Source of the DNA: Actinomycetota bacterium
GTDB taxonomy: Bacteria; Actinomycetota; Acidimicrobiia; Acidimicrobiales; Aldehydirespiratoraceae
Direction of reading: 5' to 3'
Assembly (NCBI GenBank): GCA_029979265.1
Contig: JAPOHW010000015.1
Span: 19,724 to 83,723, forward strand
DNA length: 64,000 nucleotides
The notes beneath the pieces are model-generated. The model worked only from the letters and a program-made list of their open reading frames with translations. It searched no databases and was not told where the DNA came from. The position numbers and the translations under genes are program-made. Below, in pieces: positions 27,579 through 35,539 of this stretch. Position 1 is the stretch's first letter. Every line of letters starts with the position of its first letter.

Positions 27579-28412
27579 TCACGGCCCGACGGCGAGCACG
27601 TCGTAGCTGGCGATCGTGCAGCTCACCGCGAAGATCGGGATCGGCTCGCAGAAGTGCACCGTTCCCTGCGCGCCTCCCGCAGCAGCGCTCACCGCAAGAA
27701 ACGTCCGAATCTCGAAACCGCCCTGCCCTGCGTCGGCGTAGACCGTGAGATCGTCGTAGTCGAGCAGGGCCTCGCGATCGTTGCGGCACCAGCGGTCCAT
27801 GAAGTCGAGATCCCAGTCCCGGTTGATCTTTCCGGAGTCGGGAGTGGCCGGCCAGTGCGAGATACCACCGGTACCGATGATGGCGAGCCGCTCTGGCACA
27901 GCGTCGGCCGCCCGCCGCAGGGCTTCGCCGAGCGCCCACGCGCGGTGCAGCGGTGTGAGTGGCGGCCCCTGACAGTTGATGTTGATCGGTATCACCGGCA
28001 GGTCGAAGCGCGGGGTGAGGAAGTGCAGGGGCACGGCAATTCCGTGGTCGAACAGCCACTCCTCGGCGTAGGCGACATCGACCGTCTGCATGACCTCGGC
28101 GATGACCCGCTGCGACAGTGCTCGGTTTCCCGGTGCCCGGAACTTGTCGATGCCGAGCCAACCCGGATCCTCGATCGGGCCGTCGTAGAAGTCGGCCATG
28201 CCGACGGCGAAGCTCGGCATGTTGTTCATGAAGAAGTTGGCGAAGTGCTCCGCAGCGATCACGATCACCGCCTCGGCCCCGCTCGCTTCGAGGTCCGCAC
28301 GCATGTCGTCGAACGCGGCGTAGAACGCATTGCTGATCACCGGATCGGCGAGGCGTTTGCGGCCGGTGATGCCCGGCGCATGACTGCAGACACCGGCGTA
28401 GACGAGCGGCAT
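27579..28412 (-). CDS. class III extradiol ring-cleavage dioxygenase catalytic subunit (LigB-like)
   Basis: 277 residues. Fe(II)-site residues of the LigB superfamily can be followed: VCSHAPGI near the N-terminus (His), AAEHFANFF (Glu/His region), ININCQGPP, and GTGGISHWP (His). These enzymes open catechol-type rings at the meta position. The ATG overlaps the stop of the LigA-like gene, as expected for the alpha and beta chains of one enzyme. Substrate unknown; protocatechuate-, gallate- or homoprotocatechuate-like compounds are possible. Confidence 0.9.
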   Translation of the reverse strand: MPLVYAGVCSHAPGITGRKRLADPVISNAFYAAFDDMRADLEASGAEAVIVIAAEHFANFFMNNMPSFAVGMADFYDGPIEDPGWLGIDKFRAPGNRALSQRVIAEVMQTVDVAYAEEWLFDHGIAVPLHFLTPRFDLPVIPININCQGPPLTPLHRAWALGEALRRAADAVPERLAIIGTGGISHWPATPDSGKINRDWDLDFMDRWCRNDREALLDYDDLTVYADAGQGGFEIRTFLAVSAAAGGAQGTVHFCEPIPIFAVSCTIASYDVLAVGP

Positions 28413-28735
28413 CAGCTGCCCTCCCCGACGCTGTCGTACCCGGTCATGGCATACACACCTTCACGCACCGGACCGTGCTGGTCCACTCCGTCGCGCATGC
28501 GTTGCAGATAGTCCTGCCACTCGATCTGGTGGAAGGCGGCGAAGTGCATGAGGATCTGCCCGTTCACGCCAAGCACGTAGAGCAGCCCGATGTCGGGTTC
28601 GACGAGCGCTTCGATCTCTTCGGCGGTGAGTGTGTACCCGTCGAGGACTCGGCGCCGATCAGCCTGGTACGCGGTCTGGAGGTCGGCGGACCGATTCAGT
28701 TCGTAGAGGAACTTCTGCACGTAGTAGAGCGACAT
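28412..28735 (-). CDS. LigA-like small subunit of extradiol dioxygenase
   Basis: 107 residues of the all-helical LigA fold (VQKFLYELNRSADLQTAY, GYTLTAEEIEALVEPDIGLLYVLGVN). In protocatechuate 4,5-dioxygenase this subunit covers the active site of LigB. The start has AGGAGG 5 nt upstream. It overlaps the LigB-like gene. The upstream region to 28983 holds no convincing gene; I see a short inverted repeat TGATC/GATCA at 28896-28911 that could be an operator. Confidence 0.88.
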   Translation of the reverse strand: MSLYYVQKFLYELNRSADLQTAYQADRRRVLDGYTLTAEEIEALVEPDIGLLYVLGVNGQILMHFAAFHQIEWQDYLQRMRDGVDQHGPVREGVYAMTGYDSVGEGS

Positions 28736-28983
28736 GTCACCTCCTCGGCCTGACGACGGCGATCATCGAGTGTGGCAGGCCATCGCCCATCATCCGCAGT
28801 CTTTCAGGTTCGCTCCCACTCGGTTGCCGCAGCCGAACGACGATCTGAGATTGACGGTCGAGGTGGGTCCGACGATCCTGACGATGTGCGTCACCTGATC
28901 GACCCGGATCACAACCCCCGGCGAGCACCGGTTCGGCAGTGGCGCGTGCATCGGTGTCGGCCCCATCGAGACTGGGTGTCGTC

Positions 28984-30279
28984 GTGAACGACGACGCCGA
29001 CAAGCGCAGCTACCACGTCGAGCGCGGCGATGCGCCGCCGATTCCCTCCGGCTGCCCAGTGCACCCGACGTGGAGTCCCCTTGATCGCGCCTACCTCGAC
29101 GACCCGTACACGATTGCAACCCAGCTCCGGGATGACCATCCCGTCTTCTACAGCGAACAACTGCAGTACCTGGTCGTGACCGAGCTGGAGGAAATCGAGC
29201 GGATCTTCGTCGACCACGAAACATTCGCCTCGGCCAACGTGCAGGACCCGGTGTTCCCGCTCGGCGCCGCCGCCCAGGCCGTCTTCGCCGATGCCCCCGA
29301 CTACAACCCGGTCGCCGTCATGTCGAACCGAGCCGAGCCGGACCACGGCCGGCTCCGGGTCTTCACTCGACAGGGGTTCTCGAATCGACGGATCCAGACG
29401 CTCGAGCCGTACATCCGTCGTCGCAGCCACGAACTGATCGACGCGATGCAGGCAGCAGGTTCGCCCACCGAGTTCGTCGAGGCGTTTGGCTTTCCGCTCC
29501 CGGGCGAGACCGTGTTCCGGTTCATCGGCTTCCCCGAGGCCGATGACGACATGCTCAAGGAGTGGTGCGTCGAACGCAAGGCGTTCTCGTGGGGGAACCC
29601 GACCGGCGAACAGCAGGCCAAGATCGCCGAGGACATGGTGTCGTACTGGCGATATTGCCGCGCGTTCACCGCCGCGAAACGCAACACCCGTGGCGACGAT
29701 CTGACCTCTGAACTGATCACGCTGCACGAACAGCACCCGACCGATCTGTCGTATCGGGAGGTCGAGTCCATCGTCTACGGACTCTCGTTCGCCGGGCACG
29801 AGGCCGTCACTGCACTCATCTGCAACACGTTGCAGTGTCTGCTCCCCCGCCGCGACCAGTGGGACGCCATCTGTTCCGATCCGGGTCTCGTTCCGAATGC
29901 GATCGACGAGGTCCTTCGCTACAACTCGAGCCAGATCTCGTGGCGCCGAGTGACCACCACCGAGACGAAGGTCGGCGGCTTCGAGGTTCCGAAAGGGACC
30001 GGCATCTTCCTCAACTTCGCATCGGCCAATCGCCAGGCCGACATCTGGGACGACCCGGACACGTTCGACATCCGCCGCCCCAACGCCGGCCGACACATCT
30101 CCTTCGGCAAGGGTGTGCATTTCTGTCTGGGCGCCAAGTTCGCCAAGTTCGAGACCGGCTTGATGCTCGAGGTTCTCGCCGAGCGGCTCCCCACGCTCCA
30201 GCTCGTGGAGCAGACGTTCGACTACTTCCCCAACATCACCTTTCGGGGACCAGAGACGCTGCACGTAGCCTGGTCCTGA
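28984..30279 (+). CDS. cytochrome P450
   Basis: 431 residues from GTG 28984; GTG 28939 is an in-frame alternative, and neither has a clear ribosome-binding site. The heme loop FGKGVHFCLG and the K-helix ExxR (DEVLR) are intact. The I-helix reads SFAGHEAVTALI, so the usual acid-Thr pair after AG is changed to His-Glu-Ala-Val with the Thr one step later, which may alter oxygen activation. Its stop overlaps the ATG of the FAD-linked oxidase by one base (TGATG), so the two are co-translated and probably act in sequence, for instance hydroxylation followed by alcohol or hydroxy-acid oxidation (inference). Confidence 0.9.
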   Translation: MNDDADKRSYHVERGDAPPIPSGCPVHPTWSPLDRAYLDDPYTIATQLRDDHPVFYSEQLQYLVVTELEEIERIFVDHETFASANVQDPVFPLGAAAQAVFADAPDYNPVAVMSNRAEPDHGRLRVFTRQGFSNRRIQTLEPYIRRRSHELIDAMQAAGSPTEFVEAFGFPLPGETVFRFIGFPEADDDMLKEWCVERKAFSWGNPTGEQQAKIAEDMVSYWRYCRAFTAAKRNTRGDDLTSELITLHEQHPTDLSYREVESIVYGLSFAGHEAVTALICNTLQCLLPRRDQWDAICSDPGLVPNAIDEVLRYNSSQISWRRVTTTETKVGGFEVPKGTGIFLNFASANRQADIWDDPDTFDIRRPNAGRHISFGKGVHFCLGAKFAKFETGLMLEVLAERLPTLQLVEQTFDYFPNITFRGPETLHVAWS

Positions 30280-31700
30280 TGTCGCTCCCTGGTCCCGAAG
30301 TCATCGAATCCTTGCGAGCAGCGCTCGACGCGAACGCCGTGCTCGTCGGCGACGATGCCACCTCGTTTCTGATCGACCCGCGCAACAAGCCCACCGCCGA
30401 CGAAGCCGTGGTCGTCCGGCCTGCCGACACCGCCGGTGTCGCTGCGACCGTCGCCATCTGTGCCGAACACCAGGTGGCCGTCGTTCCCCAGGGCGGCAAC
30501 ACTGGCCTGAGCTACGGCACCCACTCGCCCACCGACCGGCCGTCGATCGTCCTGTCGGTTGCCCGGCTCGATCAGATCATCTCGATCGATCCCGATCGCT
30601 GGACGATCACCGCCGAGGCCGGTGTCACCATCGAGGCGGTCCAGCGAGCTGCGCACGCCGCTGGCCGCAAGTTCGCCCCCGACTGGGGTGCTCGCGGCTC
30701 TGCGACGGTGGGCGGCGCGATCGCCACCGACGCAGGCGGCAACAACGTCGTCCGGTACGGCAACATGCGCGACAACGTGATGGGCATCGAGGCGGTGCTC
30801 GCCGACGGGTCGGTGTGGGACGGCCGACGGGCGCTGGTGAAGGATTCGTCGGGATATGACCTCAAGCACCTGTTCATCGGTGGGGAAGGCACGCTCGGCA
30901 TCGTGACCTCGGCGGTCTTGAAGCTCGTTCCGGCCACGCCACACGAAACCTCACTGCTTGCGGCGATCACCGGACTCGGCGCACTTCGGCCGCTGCTCGA
31001 ACTGGCCCATGTGCACGCTCCCGGCATGATCTCGGCCTTCGAGTTGCTGCCCGACGTCGCGGTCGACCGCGTGGTGGAGATCTCCGATGCGACAAAACCG
31101 CTCGATGCCGGCACCGAGTACTACGTCCTCGTCAAGCTGGCCTCGTCGAAACCGGTCGACGACGACATCGCCGCATTCCTCGAAGCCGGGGCTGCGGAGG
31201 GGCACATCGTCGACGCCGTGGTTGCCGGAACCCCCGAGCAGGAGGCCAACCTGTGGTTCCTGCGTGACCACGCCCCGCCGACGTCGTGCTTCGTCGAGCA
31301 CCAGGAACACGGGCTGAAGCTCGACACGGCGGTGCCGGTCGACCGCATTCAGGAGTTCGTCCATTCGGTTCTCGACGCAGCATCGGAGATCGCCCCGATG
31401 GCGCTTGCCTACGGCTTCGGCCATGTCGGAGACGGCAACCTCCACATGATGATCCTCCCGACGAGCGACGACACCGTCGATCCATGGCTCGCAGTTCGCG
31501 ACGCCATGTCGGACCGGATCGACGAACTCGTCTTCGGGCTCGACGGCACGCTGTCGGCCGAGCACGGTGTCGGTCTGCTGCTGCGAGACCGTGTCGGCCC
31601 GCAGAAATCAAACCTCGAATGGCAGATGATGCGGGCGGTGAAGGCCGCACTCGACCCGCACGATCTGTTCAACCCGGGAAAGATGATTCCGGCGAGCTGA
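30279..31700 (+). CDS. FAD-linked oxidase / 2-hydroxyacid dehydrogenase (GlcD/DLD type)
   Basis: 473 residues. The PCMH-type FAD domain has PQGGNTGLSYG near residue 68, APDWGARGSATVGGAIATDAGG and IGGEGTLGIVT. The C-terminal FAD-oxidase domain contains FGHVGDGNLHMMI, the His-rich catalytic and metal segment, and ends LFNPGKMIP. The family oxidises D-2-hydroxyacids (glycolate, D-lactate, 2-hydroxyglutarate) or related alcohols. The start overlaps the P450 stop. No Fe-S partner (GlcF) is adjacent, so the electron acceptor is not known. Confidence 0.92.
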   Translation: MSLPGPEVIESLRAALDANAVLVGDDATSFLIDPRNKPTADEAVVVRPADTAGVAATVAICAEHQVAVVPQGGNTGLSYGTHSPTDRPSIVLSVARLDQIISIDPDRWTITAEAGVTIEAVQRAAHAAGRKFAPDWGARGSATVGGAIATDAGGNNVVRYGNMRDNVMGIEAVLADGSVWDGRRALVKDSSGYDLKHLFIGGEGTLGIVTSAVLKLVPATPHETSLLAAITGLGALRPLLELAHVHAPGMISAFELLPDVAVDRVVEISDATKPLDAGTEYYVLVKLASSKPVDDDIAAFLEAGAAEGHIVDAVVAGTPEQEANLWFLRDHAPPTSCFVEHQEHGLKLDTAVPVDRIQEFVHSVLDAASEIAPMALAYGFGHVGDGNLHMMILPTSDDTVDPWLAVRDAMSDRIDELVFGLDGTLSAEHGVGLLLRDRVGPQKSNLEWQMMRAVKAALDPHDLFNPGKMIPAS

Positions 31701-31701
31701 C

Positions 31702-33339
31702 TCAGCCGATGTTGGGACGGGCCGCGTCGGGGACATCGGCCTCGTTCCAGTAGCCGATCAGGATGCCGTCGACTGCATCCTTGCCTTCGTACCTTGGCAC
31801 GTCACCGTCGCCGGGTCGCCAGGTCAGCTCGTGACTTCGAGCCCGGTACCACTCGAAGAGCCGTTCGTGGAGTTCGGCCCGCACCGATGCCAGCCCGGGG
31901 TCACCGATCCGATCGGTGAGCTCCGCCGGTTCCTCCCGAAGGTCGTAGAGCAGGTTCGGTCCGGTCTCGCTCAGAATGTACTTGTAGTCGGGGGTTCGCA
32001 GCATCGTGGCCCGACGACTGGCCCGCGGTCCCGGGGGGAGGTCGTTCACCATCTCCATGAGGCTGAACTCCGACTCGGTCACTGCGACCTGGTCGTGATC
32101 GTCCGCCGCACCGGCCCGATCGTGAAGGAGGGGCTCGAGCGACTGGCCCTCGAGGTGGACGTTCGCGCCGGCATCGCCGCCGAGGGCATCGACGAACGTC
32201 GGTGCAAGGTCGATCATCTCGACAAGGTCGGTGGAGGCCGACCCCCTGGTGGCGTCGGCGCTCGCTCGCGGGTCGGCCACGATCATCGGGATTCGCACGA
32301 CCTCTTCGTGGAGCCAGTCCTTTTCCCCCATCCAATGGTCGCCGAGATAGTCCCCGTGATCGGAGGTCAACACGATCATCGTGTCGTCGGAACGGCCCAG
32401 ATCGTCGAGGGCTCGGAACAGTCGGCCGAGATGGTCGTCGAGCTGCCTCACCAGGCCGAGGTAGGCGGGGTAGACGGTCGTGCGCACCTCGTCACGCGAG
32501 AACGTCGACCCGATTCGGCTGCGCTGGAATGCTCGGAGCACCGGATGCTCGGTTTCGAGCTCGGCGTCGCAACGGTTGGGCGACGGCAGATCGTTGCGAT
32601 GGACCAGGCGGTGATAGGGCTCGGACACCACGTAGGGCCAATGCGGCTTGATGAACGACAGGTGGATACACCAGCGGTCGTCGCCTGCATCTCGGATGAA
32701 GTCGATCGCCCGGTTGGTCATGTAGGCGGTCTCGGACAGTTCGTCGGGGATGATTGCCGGGTACTGCGACGCCTCGAGCAGCCACCCCGACATGCGTTCA
32801 CCGTCGGGGGTCAGGACCGAGTTGGCCGCGGTGTGCCACGGGTTGGGGCCGTCGTAGCCCTGTTCGGCGAGGAACCGGTTGTAGCCCCGCTCGAACAGCT
32901 GCGGCCGCGTGTTGGGGACGAGTCCATCGTCGCGTTCGATCGGCTCGAATCCGCACTGGTTGACGATCGTCGTCCACGGGTCGTCGGGGTCGAGTCGCAG
33001 CCGATCGAGGCCGCTGCGATCGCGAGCCATGTGGGTCTTGCCGATCAGGACACTTCGTACACCGAGTGGTCGCAGATGATCGCCGATCGTGGGCTCGGCG
33101 ACCGACAGGGGAACGCTGTTGTACCGGGACCCGTGCGACTGGACGTAGCGGCCGGTGTAGGCACTCATGCGTGAGGAGCCGCAGACCGATCCCTGTGCGA
33201 AGGCCCGGTCGAACCGGACGCCACGATCGGCCAACGCATCGATGTTCGGGGTGTCGATCAGCCCGCCGGCGCACGACAGGGCGTCGTGGCGAAGCTGGTC
33301 GCACATGATGAAGAGGACATTGTGCACCGACGCATCCAC
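31702..33339 (-). CDS. sulfatase-family hydrolase
   Basis: 545 residues from GTG 33339. The formylglycine signature CxSxR is present as CGSSR at 53-57 and needs a formylglycine-generating enzyme for activity. Metal-site residues include CDQ at 13-15 and TSDHGDYLGDH in the second half, with WMGEKDW following. Members hydrolyse sulfate or phosphonate esters; the pattern GDHW-x-GEKDW is common in both arylsulfatases and phosphonate monoester hydrolases. There is no signal peptide, so it probably acts in the cytoplasm. It is transcribed alone towards the oxidase gene, ending 1 bp from it. Confidence 0.92.
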   Translation of the reverse strand: MDASVHNVLFIMCDQLRHDALSCAGGLIDTPNIDALADRGVRFDRAFAQGSVCGSSRMSAYTGRYVQSHGSRYNSVPLSVAEPTIGDHLRPLGVRSVLIGKTHMARDRSGLDRLRLDPDDPWTTIVNQCGFEPIERDDGLVPNTRPQLFERGYNRFLAEQGYDGPNPWHTAANSVLTPDGERMSGWLLEASQYPAIIPDELSETAYMTNRAIDFIRDAGDDRWCIHLSFIKPHWPYVVSEPYHRLVHRNDLPSPNRCDAELETEHPVLRAFQRSRIGSTFSRDEVRTTVYPAYLGLVRQLDDHLGRLFRALDDLGRSDDTMIVLTSDHGDYLGDHWMGEKDWLHEEVVRIPMIVADPRASADATRGSASTDLVEMIDLAPTFVDALGGDAGANVHLEGQSLEPLLHDRAGAADDHDQVAVTESEFSLMEMVNDLPPGPRASRRATMLRTPDYKYILSETGPNLLYDLREEPAELTDRIGDPGLASVRAELHERLFEWYRARSHELTWRPGDGDVPRYEGKDAVDGILIGYWNEADVPDAARPNIG

Positions 33340-33345
33340 GCCCTG

Positions 33346-33351
33346 ACGGTA
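33346..33351 (-). promoter_or_regulatory. -10 element (TACCGT), leaderless start
   Basis: TACCGT lies 6 nt before the sulfatase GTG at 33339. Confidence 0.5.
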
Positions 33352-33383
33352 ACCGTCGAGGACGTGGATGCGTGACGACCGAC

Positions 33384-34022
33384 TCAGGCGACGAATCCCT
33401 CGAGGGGCGTCGCCTCCGGCACCTCCCAGTGGAGGGGCATCTGGGAGAAGTCGAAGAACGGTGATTCGTCGCCTTCGTCGATTGCGTCCTGCACCTGGTC
33501 GTAGAACCCTTTGCCGGTCTCCTCGGCGAAGGTGATTGCAACCTCTTCAGCAGTATCGGAGCGTGCCGGCCGCTGGCAGTACTCGGGGAACGATGCCTCC
33601 CCGGCGTCACCCTCCTCGTACCCGCGGGCGAACAGTTGCTTGAGCACGCCGAACCCATCGTTGCGAACGAGCATCTCGCCTCGCGGGTGACCACCGAGGC
33701 GCTGCATGTGCTCGATGAACTTCTCGAGATCATGTGTGTCGTAGGCGACGTGCTGCACGGCGTGGTCTCCGTGGCGCTCGGTGAACTTGGTCACCTGACT
33801 GATCTCGGCCCGATCGATGCCCTCGATGAGCGCAACACCGAAGTCGCCGTAGTCGATGCACCAGATCTTCATCGACGATCCGGGATCGTCGGGCCGCACG
33901 TCGTCGATGCGATTGATCAGCGTGCCCCCCTCGACCTCGATGTGGAACCATGCCCACTTCTCGATCTGGCCCTTGGCGCAGGCGTAGGTGACGTGGTCGA
34001 CTTTTTTCAGATGCGAGGCCAT
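33384..34022 (-). CDS. half-size 4-hydroxyphenylpyruvate dioxygenase-like VOC protein
   Basis: 212 residues, about half of a normal HPPD or hydroxymandelate synthase. The C-terminal catalytic half is recognisable with its three likely iron ligands: VDHVTY (His10), VQHVAYDT (His91) and SFPEYCQRP (Glu147). The FGVLKQLFARG helix occurs where HPPD has its product-gate region. The N-terminal non-metal VOC half is missing. It probably is a non-heme iron dioxygenase or an unknown VOC enzyme; the substrate cannot be assigned. It is divergent from an Lrp/AsnC regulator with an inverted repeat between them, so it is the likely regulated target. Confidence 0.82.
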   Translation of the reverse strand: MASHLKKVDHVTYACAKGQIEKWAWFHIEVEGGTLINRIDDVRPDDPGSSMKIWCIDYGDFGVALIEGIDRAEISQVTKFTERHGDHAVQHVAYDTHDLEKFIEHMQRLGGHPRGEMLVRNDGFGVLKQLFARGYEEGDAGEASFPEYCQRPARSDTAEEVAITFAEETGKGFYDQVQDAIDEGDESPFFDFSQMPLHWEVPEATPLEGFVA

Positions 34023-34040
34023 GGCCTGATCACACCAGAT

Positions 34041-34069
34041 TGTTCAGTATAATGCAATCATGTTGAACA
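34041..34069. promoter_or_regulatory. inverted repeat and overlapping divergent -10 elements
   Basis: TGTTCA (34041-34046) and TGAACA (34064-34069) are perfect inverted arms 17 bp apart. Between them AGTATAAT gives TATAAT (34048-34053) towards lrp and TATACT (34051-34046) towards the VOC gene. The arrangement suits a dimeric regulator, probably the Lrp protein encoded next door, gripping both promoters. Confidence 0.55.
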
Positions 34070-34110
34070 GTCTGCTGGAAAAAGCAATATTCCAAAGTCA
34101 GAACGTCTGA
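34060..34110 (+). CDS. 16-codon leaderless upstream ORF before lrp
   Basis: The ATG at 34060 is exactly 6 nt after a perfect TATAAT, so the transcript should start at this codon. It encodes MLNSLLEKAIFQSQNV and stops with TGA at 34108-34110, four bases before the lrp ATG at 34115. The lrp start has no Shine-Dalgarno sequence of its own. Ribosomes loading on the leaderless uORF would have to terminate and restart to make the regulator. The codons include rare A/T-ending ones (TTG, AAA, GCA, ATA, CAA), unlike the surrounding genes. Confidence 0.55.
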   Translation: MLNSLLEKAIFQSQNV

Positions 34111-34114
34111 TTCG

Positions 34115-34588
34115 ATGGCTCGACTGTCGGCACCACATGAACACCTCGACGCAACCGATGTTGCGCTTCTCCAGGCGGCACGGGCCAATCCCCGGGCAAG
34201 CATCGCCCAGCTCGCTCGCGACACCGGCCTGGCTCGCGGCACCGTCTACACCCGCCTCGACCAGCTTCATGCCGATGGGATCATCGTCGGCTGGGGACCC
34301 GAACTCGACAGCCGCGCACTCGGCTTCGATGTCCTGGCCTTCTGCACGCTCCAGATTGCGCAGGGGGCCCACGACGAGACGATCGCAGCACTGTCCAGCA
34401 TCGCCGAAATCCCCGAGATCCACACCGTCACCGGTGACGGTGACCTGCTCGTGCGGATCGTCGCCCGCTCCAACGATCACCTGCACGAGGTGCTCATGAC
34501 GGTGACCTCCCTGCCTCCGGTGCGCCACAGCCACACCCAGCTCTCACTGGCAACCCGTCACCACCGACCTGTCGTCGACGCACTCTGA
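34115..34588 (+). CDS. Lrp/AsnC-family transcriptional regulator
   Basis: 157 residues. The N-terminal helix-turn-helix (about 12-60) reads ATDVALLQAARANPRASIAQLARDTGLARGTVYTRL in segments typical of Lrp. The C-terminal RAM ligand-binding domain (about 70-150) includes EIPEIHTVTGDGDLLVRI, the usual amino-acid sensor motif. Lrp proteins respond to amino acids, and the divergent HPPD-like gene points to an aromatic or related amino/keto acid as effector (inference). Expression is probably coupled to the 16-codon upstream ORF. Confidence 0.92.
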   Translation: MARLSAPHEHLDATDVALLQAARANPRASIAQLARDTGLARGTVYTRLDQLHADGIIVGWGPELDSRALGFDVLAFCTLQIAQGAHDETIAALSSIAEIPEIHTVTGDGDLLVRIVARSNDHLHEVLMTVTSLPPVRHSHTQLSLATRHHRPVVDAL

Positions 34589-34662
34589 ACCCACCGATCC
34601 CCTCGAAACCGCACGGGCGACTCGGCCCACCGACCTGCGCCCAGTTGGTCGCCTCGTTCGAA

Positions 34663-35496
34663 TCATCCCCCCTCGATTGCGGCGTTGAGTGCCTCCAGCC
34701 CGGTCGGGTCGAGTGCGCCGCGCCACGACCAGACGACGACATCGACACCGACATCGAAAAAACCCTGCGCTGTGTCGAGGAGCTCGGCCGGTTCACCGTC
34801 GGTTCCGAGATGCACCGATCGGGTGATCTCGGCCTGATCGCGTCCGACCCTGTCGCAGTGGCCACGGAGCACCTCGTCGAGCTCCTGCCAATCCGCCGGC
34901 TGTTCGGGAAAGGTCATGTCCCACTGGTCTGCGAACCTGGCTGCGGTCCGCAGCGTACGGACCCGTCCCTTTCCACCGATCACGATCGGTATCCGATCCT
35001 GCACCGGTTTCGGTTCACACCACGCCTTTTCGAGTTCGAAGAAGCGACCCGAGAACGACGTCTCCTTGTTGGCCAGGAGCGACACGATGATCTCCATCCC
35101 CTCCTCGAGACGATCGGAACGATCGCGCAACGGTCCGAGGTCGATGCCGTAGGCATCGCTCTCCATGAAGTTCCAGCCCGCGCCCATGCCGAGTTCGAAT
35201 CGACCACCGGAGATGATGTCGATCGTGGCGGCCATGTTGGCCGTCACTGCGGGATGGCGATGGTGCATACCGTTGACCATCGACCCGATCCGCAGACGTG
35301 ACGTCGCCTGCGCCAGCGCAGCCAACATCGTCCAGCCCTCGAGGTTCGGCCCGTCGTAGGGCGGCGCCAGCGGGTAGAAGTGATCCCAGTTCCAGGCCGA
35401 CTCGAATGCCGGCATCTCGTCGGCCATCTGCCAGAAGTGCAGAAACTCCTGCCAGGTTGCGTGGTGCGGCGGCGTCTTCAGTGCGTGACGTCCCAT
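34663..35496 (-). CDS. LLM-class F420-dependent oxidoreductase
   Basis: 277 residues from ATG 35496, preferred because GAAAGG then lies 8 nt upstream; another ATG two codons earlier (35502) leaves only 2 nt. The luciferase-like TIM barrel is clear: ESAWNWDHFYPL, SGGRFELGMGAGWN, and IPIVIGGKGRVRTLRTAARFADQWD. The family uses F420 (some use FMN) for hydride transfer to alcohols, imines or alkenes. No F420 synthesis gene is in the window. Neighbours on both sides read as separate units. Confidence 0.9.
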   Translation of the reverse strand: MGRHALKTPPHHATWQEFLHFWQMADEMPAFESAWNWDHFYPLAPPYDGPNLEGWTMLAALAQATSRLRIGSMVNGMHHRHPAVTANMAATIDIISGGRFELGMGAGWNFMESDAYGIDLGPLRDRSDRLEEGMEIIVSLLANKETSFSGRFFELEKAWCEPKPVQDRIPIVIGGKGRVRTLRTAARFADQWDMTFPEQPADWQELDEVLRGHCDRVGRDQAEITRSVHLGTDGEPAELLDTAQGFFDVGVDVVVWSWRGALDPTGLEALNAAIEGG

Positions 35497-35539
35497 CGGC
35501 ATGCCCTTTCGTCGGCGTACCGAGACCGTAGTGCTCCGT

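Noticed and set aside
28737..29003. 88-codon ORF upstream of the LigA-like gene
   Set aside because: Codon composition is unlike neighbouring genes, there is no motif, and it overlaps the P450 start region.
30265..30278. TAGCCT 7 nt before the FAD-linked oxidase start
   Set aside because: The start overlaps the P450 stop (TGATG), which indicates co-translation. The hexamer is inside coding sequence and may be chance.
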